In this document: positions 17,981-27,204 of the stretch, in pieces
Position numbering within the stretch: the first letter of the stretch is position 1
Layout: every line of letters begins with the position of its first letter
From: Psychrobacter immobilis
Lineage (GTDB): Bacteria; Pseudomonadota; Gammaproteobacteria; Pseudomonadales; Moraxellaceae
Assembly: GCF_904846185.1 (NCBI RefSeq)
Contig: NZ_CAJGZQ010000001.1
Coordinates: forward strand, 155,701 to 219,700
DNA: 64,000 nt
Direction: 5' to 3'
The notes under the pieces: generated by a model
Told to the model about the DNA's origin: nothing
Databases searched by the model: none
Seen by the model: the letters and a program-made list of their open reading frames with translations, nothing else
Position numbers and translations under genes: made by a program

Positions 17981-20779
17981 TTACGCTGCGTTTTTGCTCT
18001 CAGCAGCCAATTGACGTAGCACATAGTGCAACACGCCACCATGACGCACGTACTCACGCTCTTTTGGCGTCTGGAGCATGACATTGACATCAAAGCTCTC
18101 AGACGAACCATCGGCACGTGTGGCCGTGACTTTGGCGGTCTTGCTTTCGCCATTATCTAGACCTGTAATACTAAGCACTTCTGAGCCGTCCAGTTTATAG
18201 GTATCAGCATTTTCACCCTCTTTAAAGGTCAATGGCAATACACCCATACCGACGAGGTTTGAGCGGTGAATACGCTCAAACGAGCTGGTCAATACTGCTT
18301 TTACGCCAAGCAAAATCGTACCCTTCGCTGCCCAGTCACGGCTAGAGCCAGAGCCATATTCTGCACCGCCAAGTACCACGAGCGGACGCTTGTCTTCTTT
18401 ATACTTCATTGCCGCATCATAGATGGCCATTTCTTCGCCGTCTTGTAGAGTGGCGCTATCGCCGTTGAAGTAATAAGTATAGCCGCCCTCTTTGCCAGCC
18501 ATCATGGTATTTTTGATACGGATATTGGCAAAGGTGCCGCGCGTCATGACTGCATCATTACCACGGCGTGAGCCATAGCTATTGAAGTCGGCTTGCATCA
18601 CACCGCGCTCTTGCAAGTACTTACCTGCTGGCGAATCTGGATCGATATTACCAGCTGGTGAGATATGGTCAGTGGTGATTGAATCACCGAACAACCCTAA
18701 GATGCGTGCGCCTTCGATATCAGGAATACCTTCTGGCTCCATGGTCATACCATCAAAGAACGGCGGGTTTTTGATATAAGTAGACGCTTCGCTCCACGGA
18801 TACAACTGGCTATCGGCTGAGCTAATGGCGTTCCAGGCGGCACTACCGTCAAACACTTCGCCGTAGTTTTTGCGGAACATATCCGCATCGATATTATTGG
18901 CAATCAGCTCATTGATCTCATCTGACGTTGGCCAAATATCTTTTAAGAAGACATCTTTGCCATCTTGATCTTGTCCTAACGGCTGCGTCGTTAAGTCAAT
19001 ATCAACCGTACCTGCCAACGCATAAGCCACTACCAATGGTGGTGACGCCAAATAACTGGCTTTTACGTGCGAGTGGATACGACCTTCAAAGTTACGGTTA
19101 CCTGACAACACGGCAGCAGCGACTAAGTCTTTTTCTTCGATACCTTTTTCAATCGACTCTAAGAGTGGTCCTGAGTTACCGATACACGTGGTACAACCAT
19201 AACCCACTAAATAGAAGCCTGTTTTTTCAAGCTCATCCATTAACTTAGATTTTTCAAGATAATCGGTGACGACTTTCGAACCGGGAGCTAATGAAGTTTT
19301 GACCCAAGGCTTGGCTTTTAGACCTTTTGCAGCAGCTTTTTTCGCCACCAAGCCCGCGCCAATCATCACCGCAGGGTTTGAGGTATTGGTACATGAGGTA
19401 ATCGCTGCGATAACGACAGAACCATCACGCAATTTATGGCTCTTATCATCGATATTGACGTCAGAGAAAACATTAGGCTTAGCATAGAGTCTATCCGCTT
19501 GCTCTTGCTCGCCGCCTTCTTCATCAAAGCGTACCTTGCCTTCGACTTCTGACTTGCGGTCTTTGGTCATTTTTTCTAAAGTTTCACCAAATTTTTCGTG
19601 CATATCAGATAGATTGATACGCTGCTGTGGCAAATTCGGACCGGCAAGTGCAGGCTGTACCGATGATAAATCGAGCTCTAACTTACTTGAATAAGTCGCT
19701 GCTGGCGTATCGGCATCGTGCCATAAGCCTTGCGCCTTGGCATACTTTTCGACCAATTCAATCTGGCTTTCTTCACGACCTGATAGACGCAAATAATCAA
19801 TCGCCATTTGGTCAATCGGGAAAATACCACAGGTTGCACCGTATTCTGGCGACATATTGGCAATCGTCGCACGATCTGCCAGTGGCATACTGTGTAAGCC
19901 TTCGCCATAAAACTCAACGAATTTACCAACCACACCATGCGCACGCAGCATTTCAACCACACGCAACACCAAATCCGTCGCAGTAACGCCTTCAGTGAGT
20001 TTACCTTTTAGCTCAAAGCCAACCACTTGTGGAATCAGCATCGATGACGGTTGACCGAGCATCGCTGCCTCCGCTTCAATACCGCCGACACCCCAACCAA
20101 GCACGCCAATACCATTAATCATCGTCGTGTGGCTGTCCGTACCAAATACCGTATCAGGATAAGCCGTCAGCTCACTTGTACCATCAACATTGACATCAGC
20201 AGCCATTACAACACGAGCTAAGTATTCAAGGTTAACCTGATGCACAATACCCGTCGCTGGTGGTACTACTACAAAGTTTTTAAACGCATTGCGACCCCAA
20301 TGCAGGAATTCATAACGTTCATTGTTACGTTTAAATTCAATTTTTTCGTTCAAGTCTAGTGCATCTTCTCGGCCATAAGCATCAACTTGTACAGAGTGAT
20401 CGACGACCAATTCACTCGGGATAAAGGGGTTAATTTGCTCAGCTTTACCGCCAAGCTCAACCACGGCATCACGCATGGCTGCCAAATCGACAACTGACGG
20501 CACACCAGTAAAGTCTTGCAGGACTACACGGGCTGGCATAAAGGCGATCTCTTTTGACGCTTCTGCGCCTGCGTCCCAGTTGGCAACGGCTTCGATGTGG
20601 TTTTTGCCGACAGATTGACCATCATCTTCATTACGTAATAGGTTTTCTAAGACGATTTTCATACAAAATGGCAATTTGCTGATGTGCTCGAAAGTTTCGG
20701 TCAGCTTTGGCAAACTGTAATAGGCATGTTCCTTGCCATCGACCGTAATGGTGTCTTTTACATTAAAAATATCACTCAT
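17981..20779 (-). CDS. acnA: Aconitate hydratase A
   Basis: AcnA interconverts citrate and isocitrate in the TCA cycle using a [4Fe-4S] cluster. The 932-aa length fits the AcnA/IRP1 type rather than AcnB. Cluster-ligand regions are seen at TSCTNTSNP and GYGCTTCIGNSGPL; the C-terminal swivel domain contains GSSRDWAAKGT and SFERIHRSNLVGMGVLPL. AAGGAAGC lies just before the ATG. It is monocistronic with a 460-bp upstream region. Confidence 0.97.
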   Translation of the reverse strand: MSDIFNVKDTITVDGKEHAYYSLPKLTETFEHISKLPFCMKIVLENLLRNEDDGQSVGKNHIEAVANWDAGAEASKEIAFMPARVVLQDFTGVPSVVDLAAMRDAVVELGGKAEQINPFIPSELVVDHSVQVDAYGREDALDLNEKIEFKRNNERYEFLHWGRNAFKNFVVVPPATGIVHQVNLEYLARVVMAADVNVDGTSELTAYPDTVFGTDSHTTMINGIGVLGWGVGGIEAEAAMLGQPSSMLIPQVVGFELKGKLTEGVTATDLVLRVVEMLRAHGVVGKFVEFYGEGLHSMPLADRATIANMSPEYGATCGIFPIDQMAIDYLRLSGREESQIELVEKYAKAQGLWHDADTPAATYSSKLELDLSSVQPALAGPNLPQQRINLSDMHEKFGETLEKMTKDRKSEVEGKVRFDEEGGEQEQADRLYAKPNVFSDVNIDDKSHKLRDGSVVIAAITSCTNTSNPAVMIGAGLVAKKAAAKGLKAKPWVKTSLAPGSKVVTDYLEKSKLMDELEKTGFYLVGYGCTTCIGNSGPLLESIEKGIEEKDLVAAAVLSGNRNFEGRIHSHVKASYLASPPLVVAYALAGTVDIDLTTQPLGQDQDGKDVFLKDIWPTSDEINELIANNIDADMFRKNYGEVFDGSAAWNAISSADSQLYPWSEASTYIKNPPFFDGMTMEPEGIPDIEGARILGLFGDSITTDHISPAGNIDPDSPAGKYLQERGVMQADFNSYGSRRGNDAVMTRGTFANIRIKNTMMAGKEGGYTYYFNGDSATLQDGEEMAIYDAAMKYKEDKRPLVVLGGAEYGSGSSRDWAAKGTILLGVKAVLTSSFERIHRSNLVGMGVLPLTFKEGENADTYKLDGSEVLSITGLDNGESKTAKVTATRADGSSESFDVNVMLQTPKEREYVRHGGVLHYVLRQLAAESKNAA

Positions 20780-21239
20780 GATAGCTTCCTTATCGTTGTT
20801 ATAGATCCTAAGCCCAAACGGTTATAGGTTTATGCTGAGGATTGGTGGCTAGATAGATGATTGTACGAGTTGTATTCAAAATCGTTATTATTTGACACAA
20901 TACAATATAAAGTTGAGTTAACAAAATAGCTAAGCGACTCTTTAGGACTTAACAATAACGCTCTTTTACCATAACAAAACGGAGGCGCTTTGTTAACGTC
21001 TAGACGTTGTCAAATCGTGGCATAATCGTAAACGTAACAAGGGTTTAACGTTCTATTATTAAGTATCAATATATTTTCCAAAGAAATATTAGAATCAAAG
21101 GTAGTGGGTAAACCGGTCGCGGCATACGAACCTTATCTATTAGACGTTTGGCTGCGCTATGCTATTATGGTGCGCTTTTTTACCGCTAGGCAAACGCCTC
21201 GAAACAATCGTTTCGCGCGCTACTTATTGATGAGTTTTT
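20780..21239. promoter_or_regulatory. Divergent acnA / DUF457 intergenic region
   Basis: No gene is seen in these 460 bp. A perfect 14-bp palindrome AACGTCTAGACGTT lies at 20995-21008 and could be an operator. A candidate sigma-70 promoter for the rightward gene is TTAGAC (21140-21145), 17 bp, TATTAT (21163-21168). I cannot place the acnA promoter with confidence. Confidence 0.4.
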
Positions 21240-21956
21240 ATGGCAAATTTTAACACCCACCTGAATGTTGCATTCATGGTCAGTGGTACGCTCAGTTTGA
21301 CAGTTTATAAAGCGGGATTGATTGATGATTCGGGGTTTTTAGTTTGCGTGGCGCTCGGCACTATCGGTGGGCTGCTGCCTGATTTGGATTCTGACAACTC
21401 CACACCGATTAAACTTGGCTTTAATATCACCTCATTTATTTTTGCCTTTGGTTTGGTCATGCATTGGCGCAGTGAGCTGAGTTTGCTCGCCCTGATTGCA
21501 TTATGGCTAGCAGGCTACGGCTTTATGCGTTATGTGGTTTTCTCTATTTTTACCAACATGACCGTGCATCGCGGTGTGATTCACTCCGTGCCTTATATGG
21601 CAATTTTGGGTTTGGGGCTGACCTATTTAAGCTACTACGTATTGCACCTCCCACTGACGGCAAGCTGGTTTTACGGTTTATTTTTATTCGGTGGCGCGCT
21701 AGTGCATTTGACATTGGACGAGTTATATAGCGTCAATTTATCCAATATGAAAATGAAGCGCTCATCAGGTACAGCGATGAAGTTTTATCAACCTAAAGAT
21801 AAGTGGTGGTATTTATTACTATATACACTGCTCGCCATGTTGGTCTATTTTGCCCCGCCGTTTGATGCGTTTTGGCAGCAGCTGCGTGACCCAGCACCAT
21901 GGGCACAACTAAAAGTTGGCATATTGCCAGAACTGATAAAAAGCATGCTGCGATAA
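21240..21956 (+). CDS. Inner-membrane DUF457 / YdjM-like putative metal-dependent hydrolase
   Basis: The 238-aa membrane protein starts with NFNTHLNVA, carries GGLLPDLDSD in the first third and TVHRGVIHSVPY in the middle, and ALVHLTLDELYSV later. This His/Asp spacing is typical of the YdjM/DUF457 family of predicted metal-dependent hydrolases related to membrane phosphatases. Five or six hydrophobic helices are visible. The substrate is unknown. The E. coli relative is SOS-regulated, but I see no LexA-type operator here. Confidence 0.78.
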   Translation: MANFNTHLNVAFMVSGTLSLTVYKAGLIDDSGFLVCVALGTIGGLLPDLDSDNSTPIKLGFNITSFIFAFGLVMHWRSELSLLALIALWLAGYGFMRYVVFSIFTNMTVHRGVIHSVPYMAILGLGLTYLSYYVLHLPLTASWFYGLFLFGGALVHLTLDELYSVNLSNMKMKRSSGTAMKFYQPKDKWWYLLLYTLLAMLVYFAPPFDAFWQQLRDPAPWAQLKVGILPELIKSMLR

Positions 21957-22002
21957 AGATAACGGTAAAGCAGTAAAACCCAAGCAAAAATGAGAATAAA
22001 AC

Positions 22003-22590
22003 ATGCAACCTAATCTACACGTTTGCCCTTGCCAAATTCATCCATCATCAAACGCTATCAGCTCACCACTACTGTATAAAGATTGCTGTCAGCCTTATCA
22101 TGAGGCTGTTTATAATGATGCTCTTTATAATGGTGAGGTTGGCAAAACAGATGATATAAAAGCGGAGACAGCCGAACGTCTTATGCGGTCGCGTTATAGC
22201 GCCTTTGTGTTGATTAAGCCAGACTATATCGTCAAGACTACGCTACCCGCGCAGCAAGACTTGTTGGATATCAAGGCGATTGAATCGTGGGCAAAAGAGA
22301 CGAATTGGGCAGGATTAGAAATCGTAGCGCACACGCCAAAGCTAGGCAAACGCCATGCGCAAGTTGAGTTTAAGGCTTATTTCAAGCCAACTAATAATGC
22401 AAGTACTTTAGAAGAGAAAGTGCAGGCGCATCATGAATTGTCTGCCTTTGTGAAGGTGACAGACAAAATCAATAATGATGCACACTGGTACTTTTTAGAT
22501 CCGACTGTTTCAATGTCTGTGACGCAAAAGCAGCCGTGTGTTTGTGGTTCAGGTGAAAAGTTTAAGCGGTGTTGCGGCGCTTATATCTAA
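22003..22590 (+). CDS. YchJ-family SEC-C motif protein
   Basis: The 195-aa protein has a degenerate cysteine motif at the N-terminus (CPCQ, then DCCQPYH), the conserved ERLMRSRYSAFVL segment and an NTF2-like middle region, and a canonical SEC-C zinc motif CVCGSGEKFKRCC at the C-terminus. This is the YchJ layout (UPF0225). SEC-C motifs occur in SecA and bind zinc; the function of YchJ itself is not established. It lies 46 bp after the DUF457 gene and converges on the amidotransferase gene with 35 bp between stops. Confidence 0.85.
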   Translation: MQPNLHVCPCQIHPSSNAISSPLLYKDCCQPYHEAVYNDALYNGEVGKTDDIKAETAERLMRSRYSAFVLIKPDYIVKTTLPAQQDLLDIKAIESWAKETNWAGLEIVAHTPKLGKRHAQVEFKAYFKPTNNASTLEEKVQAHHELSAFVKVTDKINNDAHWYFLDPTVSMSVTQKQPCVCGSGEKFKRCCGAYI

Positions 22591-22625
22591 CTGATATTTA
22601 GTCAATATTAAATATTTTATAACTT

Positions 22626-23534
22626 CTAAACACTCGCCCCAACCGCACGTGCTACCGCAATCCCTTCATCAATCGTCAAAAACTTGCGCTGGCTTGGACT
22701 GTCTTTATAAATGACATCACCATCTTGGAATATCAGGCATTCATTGACCGCCAGCTGTTGCCATTTTTCATTTTCAGTGAGTGGAACGGTCACTAAAATA
22801 GTGACTTTATCCGTATCTGTCGTCACATCACCAAAGTTAATGGCTAAATCATCATCTGCCAATTTCGCTTCGCCAAATGGCGCTTGACGCGTGAGATAAA
22901 ACAATAAACTCCCCGCATAAGCCAATTGCCAGCTACCATTTGATATCAAGCAGTTAAATAAACCATTGGCAGATAAATAACGACATTGAGTGGTCAAAAA
23001 GTTAAACAGCGTTTGGTCATCGGGACGCGACTTAAAGCTACTTTTTAGGCGATTAACTAAATAGCAAAATGCCATTTCAGAGTCAGTATTGCCTACTGGC
23101 TGGCAATGTGAGGCGTTACCGTTGTCTTGCAAGCGCTGACAGCGTTTAATAAATTCGCTATTCATCTGTCCATTATGCGCAAACACCCACTGCTCGCCCC
23201 AAACTTCACGAACGAAAGGATGGGTATTCGCCAAGCAATTCTGCCCTTGAGTCGCTTTACGAATATGCGCAATGACGTTCATGGCTTTGATTGGATAGTT
23301 ATTGACCAAATCAGCGACTGGTGATAAATGGCTTGGGCGATTGTCATGGAACAAGCGCAGTCCTGTTGAAGCATTTGCCGATTCATCATTATTTGAGCAT
23401 TCACTACGCTCAAAAAATGCAATGCCAAAGCCATCTTCATGGCTGTCGGTCATACCGCCTCGCTTGCGAAAGCCGGCAAAGCTAAAACCAATATCCGTCG
23501 GGGTATTACAGTTCATTCCTAGGAGTTGACACAT
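22626..23534 (-). CDS. Class II glutamine amidotransferase (YafJ-like)
   Basis: The 302-aa protein starts MCQLLGMNCN; Cys2 is the expected N-terminal nucleophile of class II (Ntn) glutamine amidotransferases after removal of the methionine. Further family features are EDGFGIAFFE, HIRKATQG, WVFAHNGQMN and GNTDSEMAFCY. It lacks a synthase domain, as in E. coli YafJ, whose acceptor is unknown. The start codon directly follows the DUF2007 stop with no gap, which implies translational coupling. Confidence 0.88.
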   Translation of the reverse strand: MCQLLGMNCNTPTDIGFSFAGFRKRGGMTDSHEDGFGIAFFERSECSNNDESANASTGLRLFHDNRPSHLSPVADLVNNYPIKAMNVIAHIRKATQGQNCLANTHPFVREVWGEQWVFAHNGQMNSEFIKRCQRLQDNGNASHCQPVGNTDSEMAFCYLVNRLKSSFKSRPDDQTLFNFLTTQCRYLSANGLFNCLISNGSWQLAYAGSLLFYLTRQAPFGEAKLADDDLAINFGDVTTDTDKVTILVTVPLTENEKWQQLAVNECLIFQDGDVIYKDSPSQRKFLTIDEGIAVARAVGASV

Positions 23535-23867
23535 TTATGCTTTACCGCCTTTATTATAGTGATTGTCTGCTGGGCTATGATTGACCGGATTACCTGACAC
23601 AATACCAAGTTCTATATCACTCATACTAGCCAACAAATCCGCCCCAGTATTGTCATCGCTTTCAACACCATCTAGGATACGCTGGGCTTGTGCCAAATCC
23701 GTGTTTTCTACCCACAGCACGACACCAGAATTCATCCCGGGAATCGCACTGAGCGGTTGCAAGGACACGGTAATGCCATTGTTGCGCAGCAGATTGGCAT
23801 GCAGCTCGCCTTGCATATTGGTATCGTAGCGCGCCAGTTTGTGCCAGTTATCAACTTGATCAGTCAT
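23535..23867 (-). CDS. DUF2007-domain small protein
   Basis: The 110-aa protein contains the DUF2007 pattern: WHKLARYDTNMQGELHANLL, an isoleucine-valine strand, GMNSGVVLWV, then AQRILDG. The fold is a small alpha/beta domain labelled in databases as a putative signal-transducing protein; no reaction is known. It is directly upstream of the amidotransferase gene and abuts it, so the two probably act together or are at least co-expressed. Start ATG at 23867 with AAAAGGAA upstream. Confidence 0.75.
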   Translation of the reverse strand: MTDQVDNWHKLARYDTNMQGELHANLLRNNGITVSLQPLSAIPGMNSGVVLWVENTDLAQAQRILDGVESDDNTGADLLASMSDIELGIVSGNPVNHSPADNHYNKGGKA

Positions 23868-23914
23868 GGTAAATTCCTTTTAAACAGTTAAATGTCTTGT
23901 TAATACAGATGAAT

Positions 23915-25165
23915 TTAATAGAAGTCAAAACCTGATGACCAGTTAATTTGATTTAGCGGATAAGCATCAATATGAAAACCGTTTGGATACTCTTTAAAAC
24001 CAGGTTGTGATTTTAATTGGTTGATAGCTGCTTGCGCTTGTTGCTCAGTCACAAACACACCGATTATCTTAAAATCTTCGACATCGTTATTTTTATCATC
24101 GTCTTTATAGCGCGCATGCTCTAGTACAAACACGGTACTTTGCGCTTTTTCTACATGTGACCAATGATAAGCGGCAAGGCGTTTCATCAGGTCAGGATTT
24201 TTGACCATGATATTATCGCCAGTACGTCCTTCGGTACGGTTATAGTGGATAACGTTGAGACGTAATAGCCAAAAAATCACCGCCGCTTTGGCCAGCATAA
24301 CAGGCAACGCTCGTTTTTCATCTTCGCCAAGCTGACGTTTTGACTCATAGCCTTGCAAAAAAGCCACCATTTTACTGCGATCAAAATTCACCGACTCGCC
24401 TTGCTCAGCATCGCCCCACGTGGTACAAAAATCATTAATCGTAATGGCAATATCCATCACATAATGCTCGACGCTGACTTCGGTAAAGTCTAACAAGCCT
24501 GTGAGGCGCTCTTCACCTTTTTGGATATTATTTAACGATAAGTTCCACAGCGTATTATCAGCAAACATATCTAGATGACACAAGCCTTTTGGCAAGGTCG
24601 CAAGCGGTAATTCGCTATATGACTGCCAAATATCACTCATGAGCTTGGCTTCGTCACCGGGCATAAACTGCATTTCACGGTCACGCACTTCCGCCCATGG
24701 GTATAAAGGTACGCCATATTCTTCCGCAGGCTGTAATGCTTGCAAAGTCTCATGTAGCATGGCTAAAGCGGCGCCAATTTCATGACACATGGCTTGTGTA
24801 GTCTGCTGTGGGTGCGCGCCAGCCAAACAAGGCACTAGCGTAATCGCTTTATTATCATAGCGTATGACATAGCATTTTTCTGCGCTATCAGCGCCTAAAT
24901 CAAGCAATGCTAACGGCGCGGCGACCGGTAATTTACCATCCAATTGATTGAGGATAACCGCCATCTTTTCGATGTCTTCTGGTGGACGCTCTTCAAATAA
25001 AGTAAATACATAAGAGTGCGCGCCATCTACATCATCAGTCGTCTGAATAAACCAGTTAGAGTTTTTGATACCTTGGGTAATCGGAATGGCACGCGCAAAC
25101 GAGACGCCAAAGCGTTGGCAAAAGGCGGCAAACTGATCATTGGTTAACTGGGTATAGACGGACAT
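23915..25165 (-). CDS. thrB: Homoserine kinase with extra C-terminal domain
   Basis: Homoserine kinase of the choline-kinase/APH fold phosphorylates homoserine on the way to threonine. Visible are the start SVYTQLTNDQFAAFCQRF, GIKNSNWFI, the catalytic HLDMFADN (H197, D199, N204) and LLDFTEVS (D226). The kinase normally ends near residue 320. Here about 80 further residues form a separate small domain (VFVLEH, then KIIGVFVTEQQAQAAI, then NGFHIDAYPL), resembling a short domain otherwise found as free proteins. The DUF2007 gene follows after 47 bp. Confidence 0.85.
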   Translation of the reverse strand: MSVYTQLTNDQFAAFCQRFGVSFARAIPITQGIKNSNWFIQTTDDVDGAHSYVFTLFEERPPEDIEKMAVILNQLDGKLPVAAPLALLDLGADSAEKCYVIRYDNKAITLVPCLAGAHPQQTTQAMCHEIGAALAMLHETLQALQPAEEYGVPLYPWAEVRDREMQFMPGDEAKLMSDIWQSYSELPLATLPKGLCHLDMFADNTLWNLSLNNIQKGEERLTGLLDFTEVSVEHYVMDIAITINDFCTTWGDAEQGESVNFDRSKMVAFLQGYESKRQLGEDEKRALPVMLAKAAVIFWLLRLNVIHYNRTEGRTGDNIMVKNPDLMKRLAAYHWSHVEKAQSTVFVLEHARYKDDDKNNDVEDFKIIGVFVTEQQAQAAINQLKSQPGFKEYPNGFHIDAYPLNQINWSSGFDFY

Positions 25166-25353
25166 GACATCTCACTTTTGGCAATTAAATAAAAAGTTAA
25201 ATAGGATAGATTTAAACAGCAATGGCGACAATTGTAGCGCGCTTGGGCAAACGATAGCGAAAAGCGTAATAATCTTGCGAAAATCTGCCTGATATGGCGG
25301 TGATTTTGCTAGACTAGCGCATTGAGAGAATTGATTATAAGGTGAAAGACCCT

Positions 25354-26136
25354 ATGTTAGCAAAGCGTATCATTCCTTGTTTGGACGTTGATAATGGACG
25401 CGTGGTCAAAGGTGTGCAGTTTGTCGATATCAAAGACGCAGGCGATCCTGTTGAAGTCGCCAAACGCTACAACGAACAAGGCGCTGACGAGATTACTTTT
25501 TTGGACATTACGGCCACCAATGACGAGCGCGACACCACCTATCATACCGTTGAACGTATGGCAGAAACCGTGTTTGTGCCACTAACGGTCGGCGGCGGTG
25601 TGCGTAAAATTGCGGATATTCGTAACTTGCTCAATGCAGGCGCGGATAAAGTAGCAATTAATTCAGCAGCAGTATTTACCCCAGAGTTCGTCGGGGAAGC
25701 GGCACAAAAATTTGGCAATCAATGTATCGTCGTGGCTATCGATGCCAAACGCGTCGCGGATATTGATGTTGATGGCATCATCATGCCGCGTTGGGAGATT
25801 TTTACCCATGGCGGTCGCAAGCCAACGGGCATCGATGCCGTCGCTTGGGCAAGTAAAATGGCTGAACTCGGCGCTGGCGAATTATTAGTGACGTCGATGG
25901 ACGGTGACGGTACTAAAAAAGGCTATGACTTGGCCTTAATGAAGCAAATTACCAGCCGCGTCAATGTGCCTGTCATTGCCTCAGGCGGCGTCGGCAACCT
26001 GCAACATTTAGCAGAAGGCGTCTTAGAAGGCGGCGTCGATGCGGTACTTGCCGCCAGTATTTTTCACTTCGGTGAATATACGGTGCAAGAAGCCAAAGAA
26101 TATATGGCAGCGCAAGGGATACAGATGCGCCTGTAA
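25354..26136 (+). CDS. hisF: Imidazole glycerol phosphate synthase, cyclase subunit
   Basis: HisF, paired with HisH, closes the imidazole ring in histidine synthesis and releases AICAR. The 260-aa TIM barrel shows [19 protein letters not shown] with the first catalytic Asp, PLTVGGGVR, and [16 protein letters not shown] with the second. I start at the ATG at 25354, giving MLAKRIIPC as in other HisF proteins; the AAGGTG that contains the upstream GTG (25342) is its ribosome site. It stands alone here, with no other his gene adjacent. Confidence 0.96.
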   Translation: MLAKRIIPCLDVDNGRVVKGVQFVDIKDAGDPVEVAKRYNEQGADEITFLDITATNDERDTTYHTVERMAETVFVPLTVGGGVRKIADIRNLLNAGADKVAINSAAVFTPEFVGEAAQKFGNQCIVVAIDAKRVADIDVDGIIMPRWEIFTHGGRKPTGIDAVAWASKMAELGAGELLVTSMDGDGTKKGYDLALMKQITSRVNVPVIASGGVGNLQHLAEGVLEGGVDAVLAASIFHFGEYTVQEAKEYMAAQGIQMRL

Positions 26137-26257
26137 TACGTTGGTAAAATGCAAATAAATTAGAAAAAATGTTATCATAGCGCTAACTGCTTATTATCAT
26201 TTGGTTTTCGTTCATTTAACGCTCAATTCGTTTGCGTGATAACCAATCGAATAAGTG

Positions 26258-26362
26258 ATACCAATCACAAAAATTAGAGTAGCAAGGAAAACGAGTGTAA
26301 GGACTACGCATTGTAGACTAAACAAGTTTGACACAGCTAATCGTACTTTTTGGGTTTGGTAT
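26258..26362. mobile_element. 105-bp MITE-like element with ATACCAA ends
   Basis: The ends are imperfect inverted repeats: ATACCAATCACAAAAAT on the left matches the reverse complement of the right end, ATACCAAACCCAAAAAG, at 14 of 17 bases. A smaller palindromic segment (ACTACGCATTGTAG) lies inside. It has no coding capacity and occupies the hisF-ribH gap, ending 72 bp before ribH. Confidence 0.55.
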
Positions 26363-26434
26363 TATTTGAATCTATCATTATATTTAGCTACTCCTACATT
26401 TTAATTAAAAGCCCATAAGGCGAAGGATGTTTTT

Positions 26435-26956
26435 ATGTCGAATTTACAACAGCAACGCAATGACGTGACTCATATCGATGGCAACCTGCATCAAAATGAA
26501 GGCGCTCGTATTGGTATCGTCGTCGGTCGTTTTAATGGTTTTGTGGTTGAATCATTGGTAGATGGCGCAATTGATGCGCTACTACGTCACGGTGTATTGG
26601 GTAGCAACATCACCGTAATCCGTGTACCGGGTGCTTTTGAATTGCCATTGGTGGCACAGCGCGCGGCTGAGTCAGATCGCTTTGACGCCATCATTGCGTT
26701 AGGCGCGATTATTCGCGGTAGCACGCCGCATTTTGACTTTGTGGCGAGTGAATCAGCCAAAGGCCTAAGCAGCGTTGCGATTGATTATAATATTCCTGTT
26801 GCCAACGGTGTATTGACGACTGACAGCATCGAGCAAGCGATTGAGCGTTCTGGCACGAAAGCCGGTAACAAAGGCTCAGAAGCCGCCATGGTCGTGCTAG
26901 AGATGATTGCAGTGCTATCACAGCTAGACATTGATGACGATAGCGATGACGCTTAA
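26435..26956 (+). CDS. ribH: 6,7-dimethyl-8-ribityllumazine synthase
   Basis: RibH catalyses the penultimate step of riboflavin synthesis. The 173-aa protein carries [22 protein letters not shown] and [19 protein letters not shown], which together form the substrate pocket including the catalytic His. An acidic tail DIDDDSDDA ends the protein. AAGGCGAAGG precedes the ATG. I see no FMN riboswitch-like structure upstream. It heads the ribH-nusB-thiL-pgpA order common in gammaproteobacteria. Confidence 0.96.
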   Translation: MSNLQQQRNDVTHIDGNLHQNEGARIGIVVGRFNGFVVESLVDGAIDALLRHGVLGSNITVIRVPGAFELPLVAQRAAESDRFDAIIALGAIIRGSTPHFDFVASESAKGLSSVAIDYNIPVANGVLTTDSIEQAIERSGTKAGNKGSEAAMVVLEMIAVLSQLDIDDDSDDA

Positions 26957-26967
26957 TTAAACTCGTT

Positions 26968-27005
26968 ACTTATTCATACTCATTAACATTTGAGTATGAA
27001 TAAGT
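26968..27005. terminator. 15-bp perfect hairpin after ribH
   Basis: ACTTATTCATACTCA pairs perfectly with TGAGTATGAATAAGT around an 8-base loop. No T run follows, so it may be an mRNA stabiliser or a weak or factor-dependent terminator instead. Confidence 0.5.
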
Positions 27006-27055
27006 CAGATTAAGCATCGTTGATTATTAATAAGCATTATTGTTGATTAAACTAT

Positions 27056-27085
27056 TTAGGGCTATGGTTATTGCAATAGCCCTAA
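27056..27085. other. Second hairpin in ribH-nusB gap
   Basis: TTAGGGCTAT pairs with ATAGCCCTAA, a 10-bp perfect stem with a 10-base loop, lacking a T run. Its role is unknown; with the hairpin at 26968 it may tune expression between ribH and nusB. Confidence 0.4.
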
Positions 27086-27204
27086 GTGTGCAGTGTAAAT
27101 GTTCAACAGCAGTATCCAAAACTGTCTGGTAAATTTACCAGCCGACTACTATTTAACATTTTATTTTAAAACTTCTTATCTTAAAAACTAGGTATAGACC
27201 CCCT

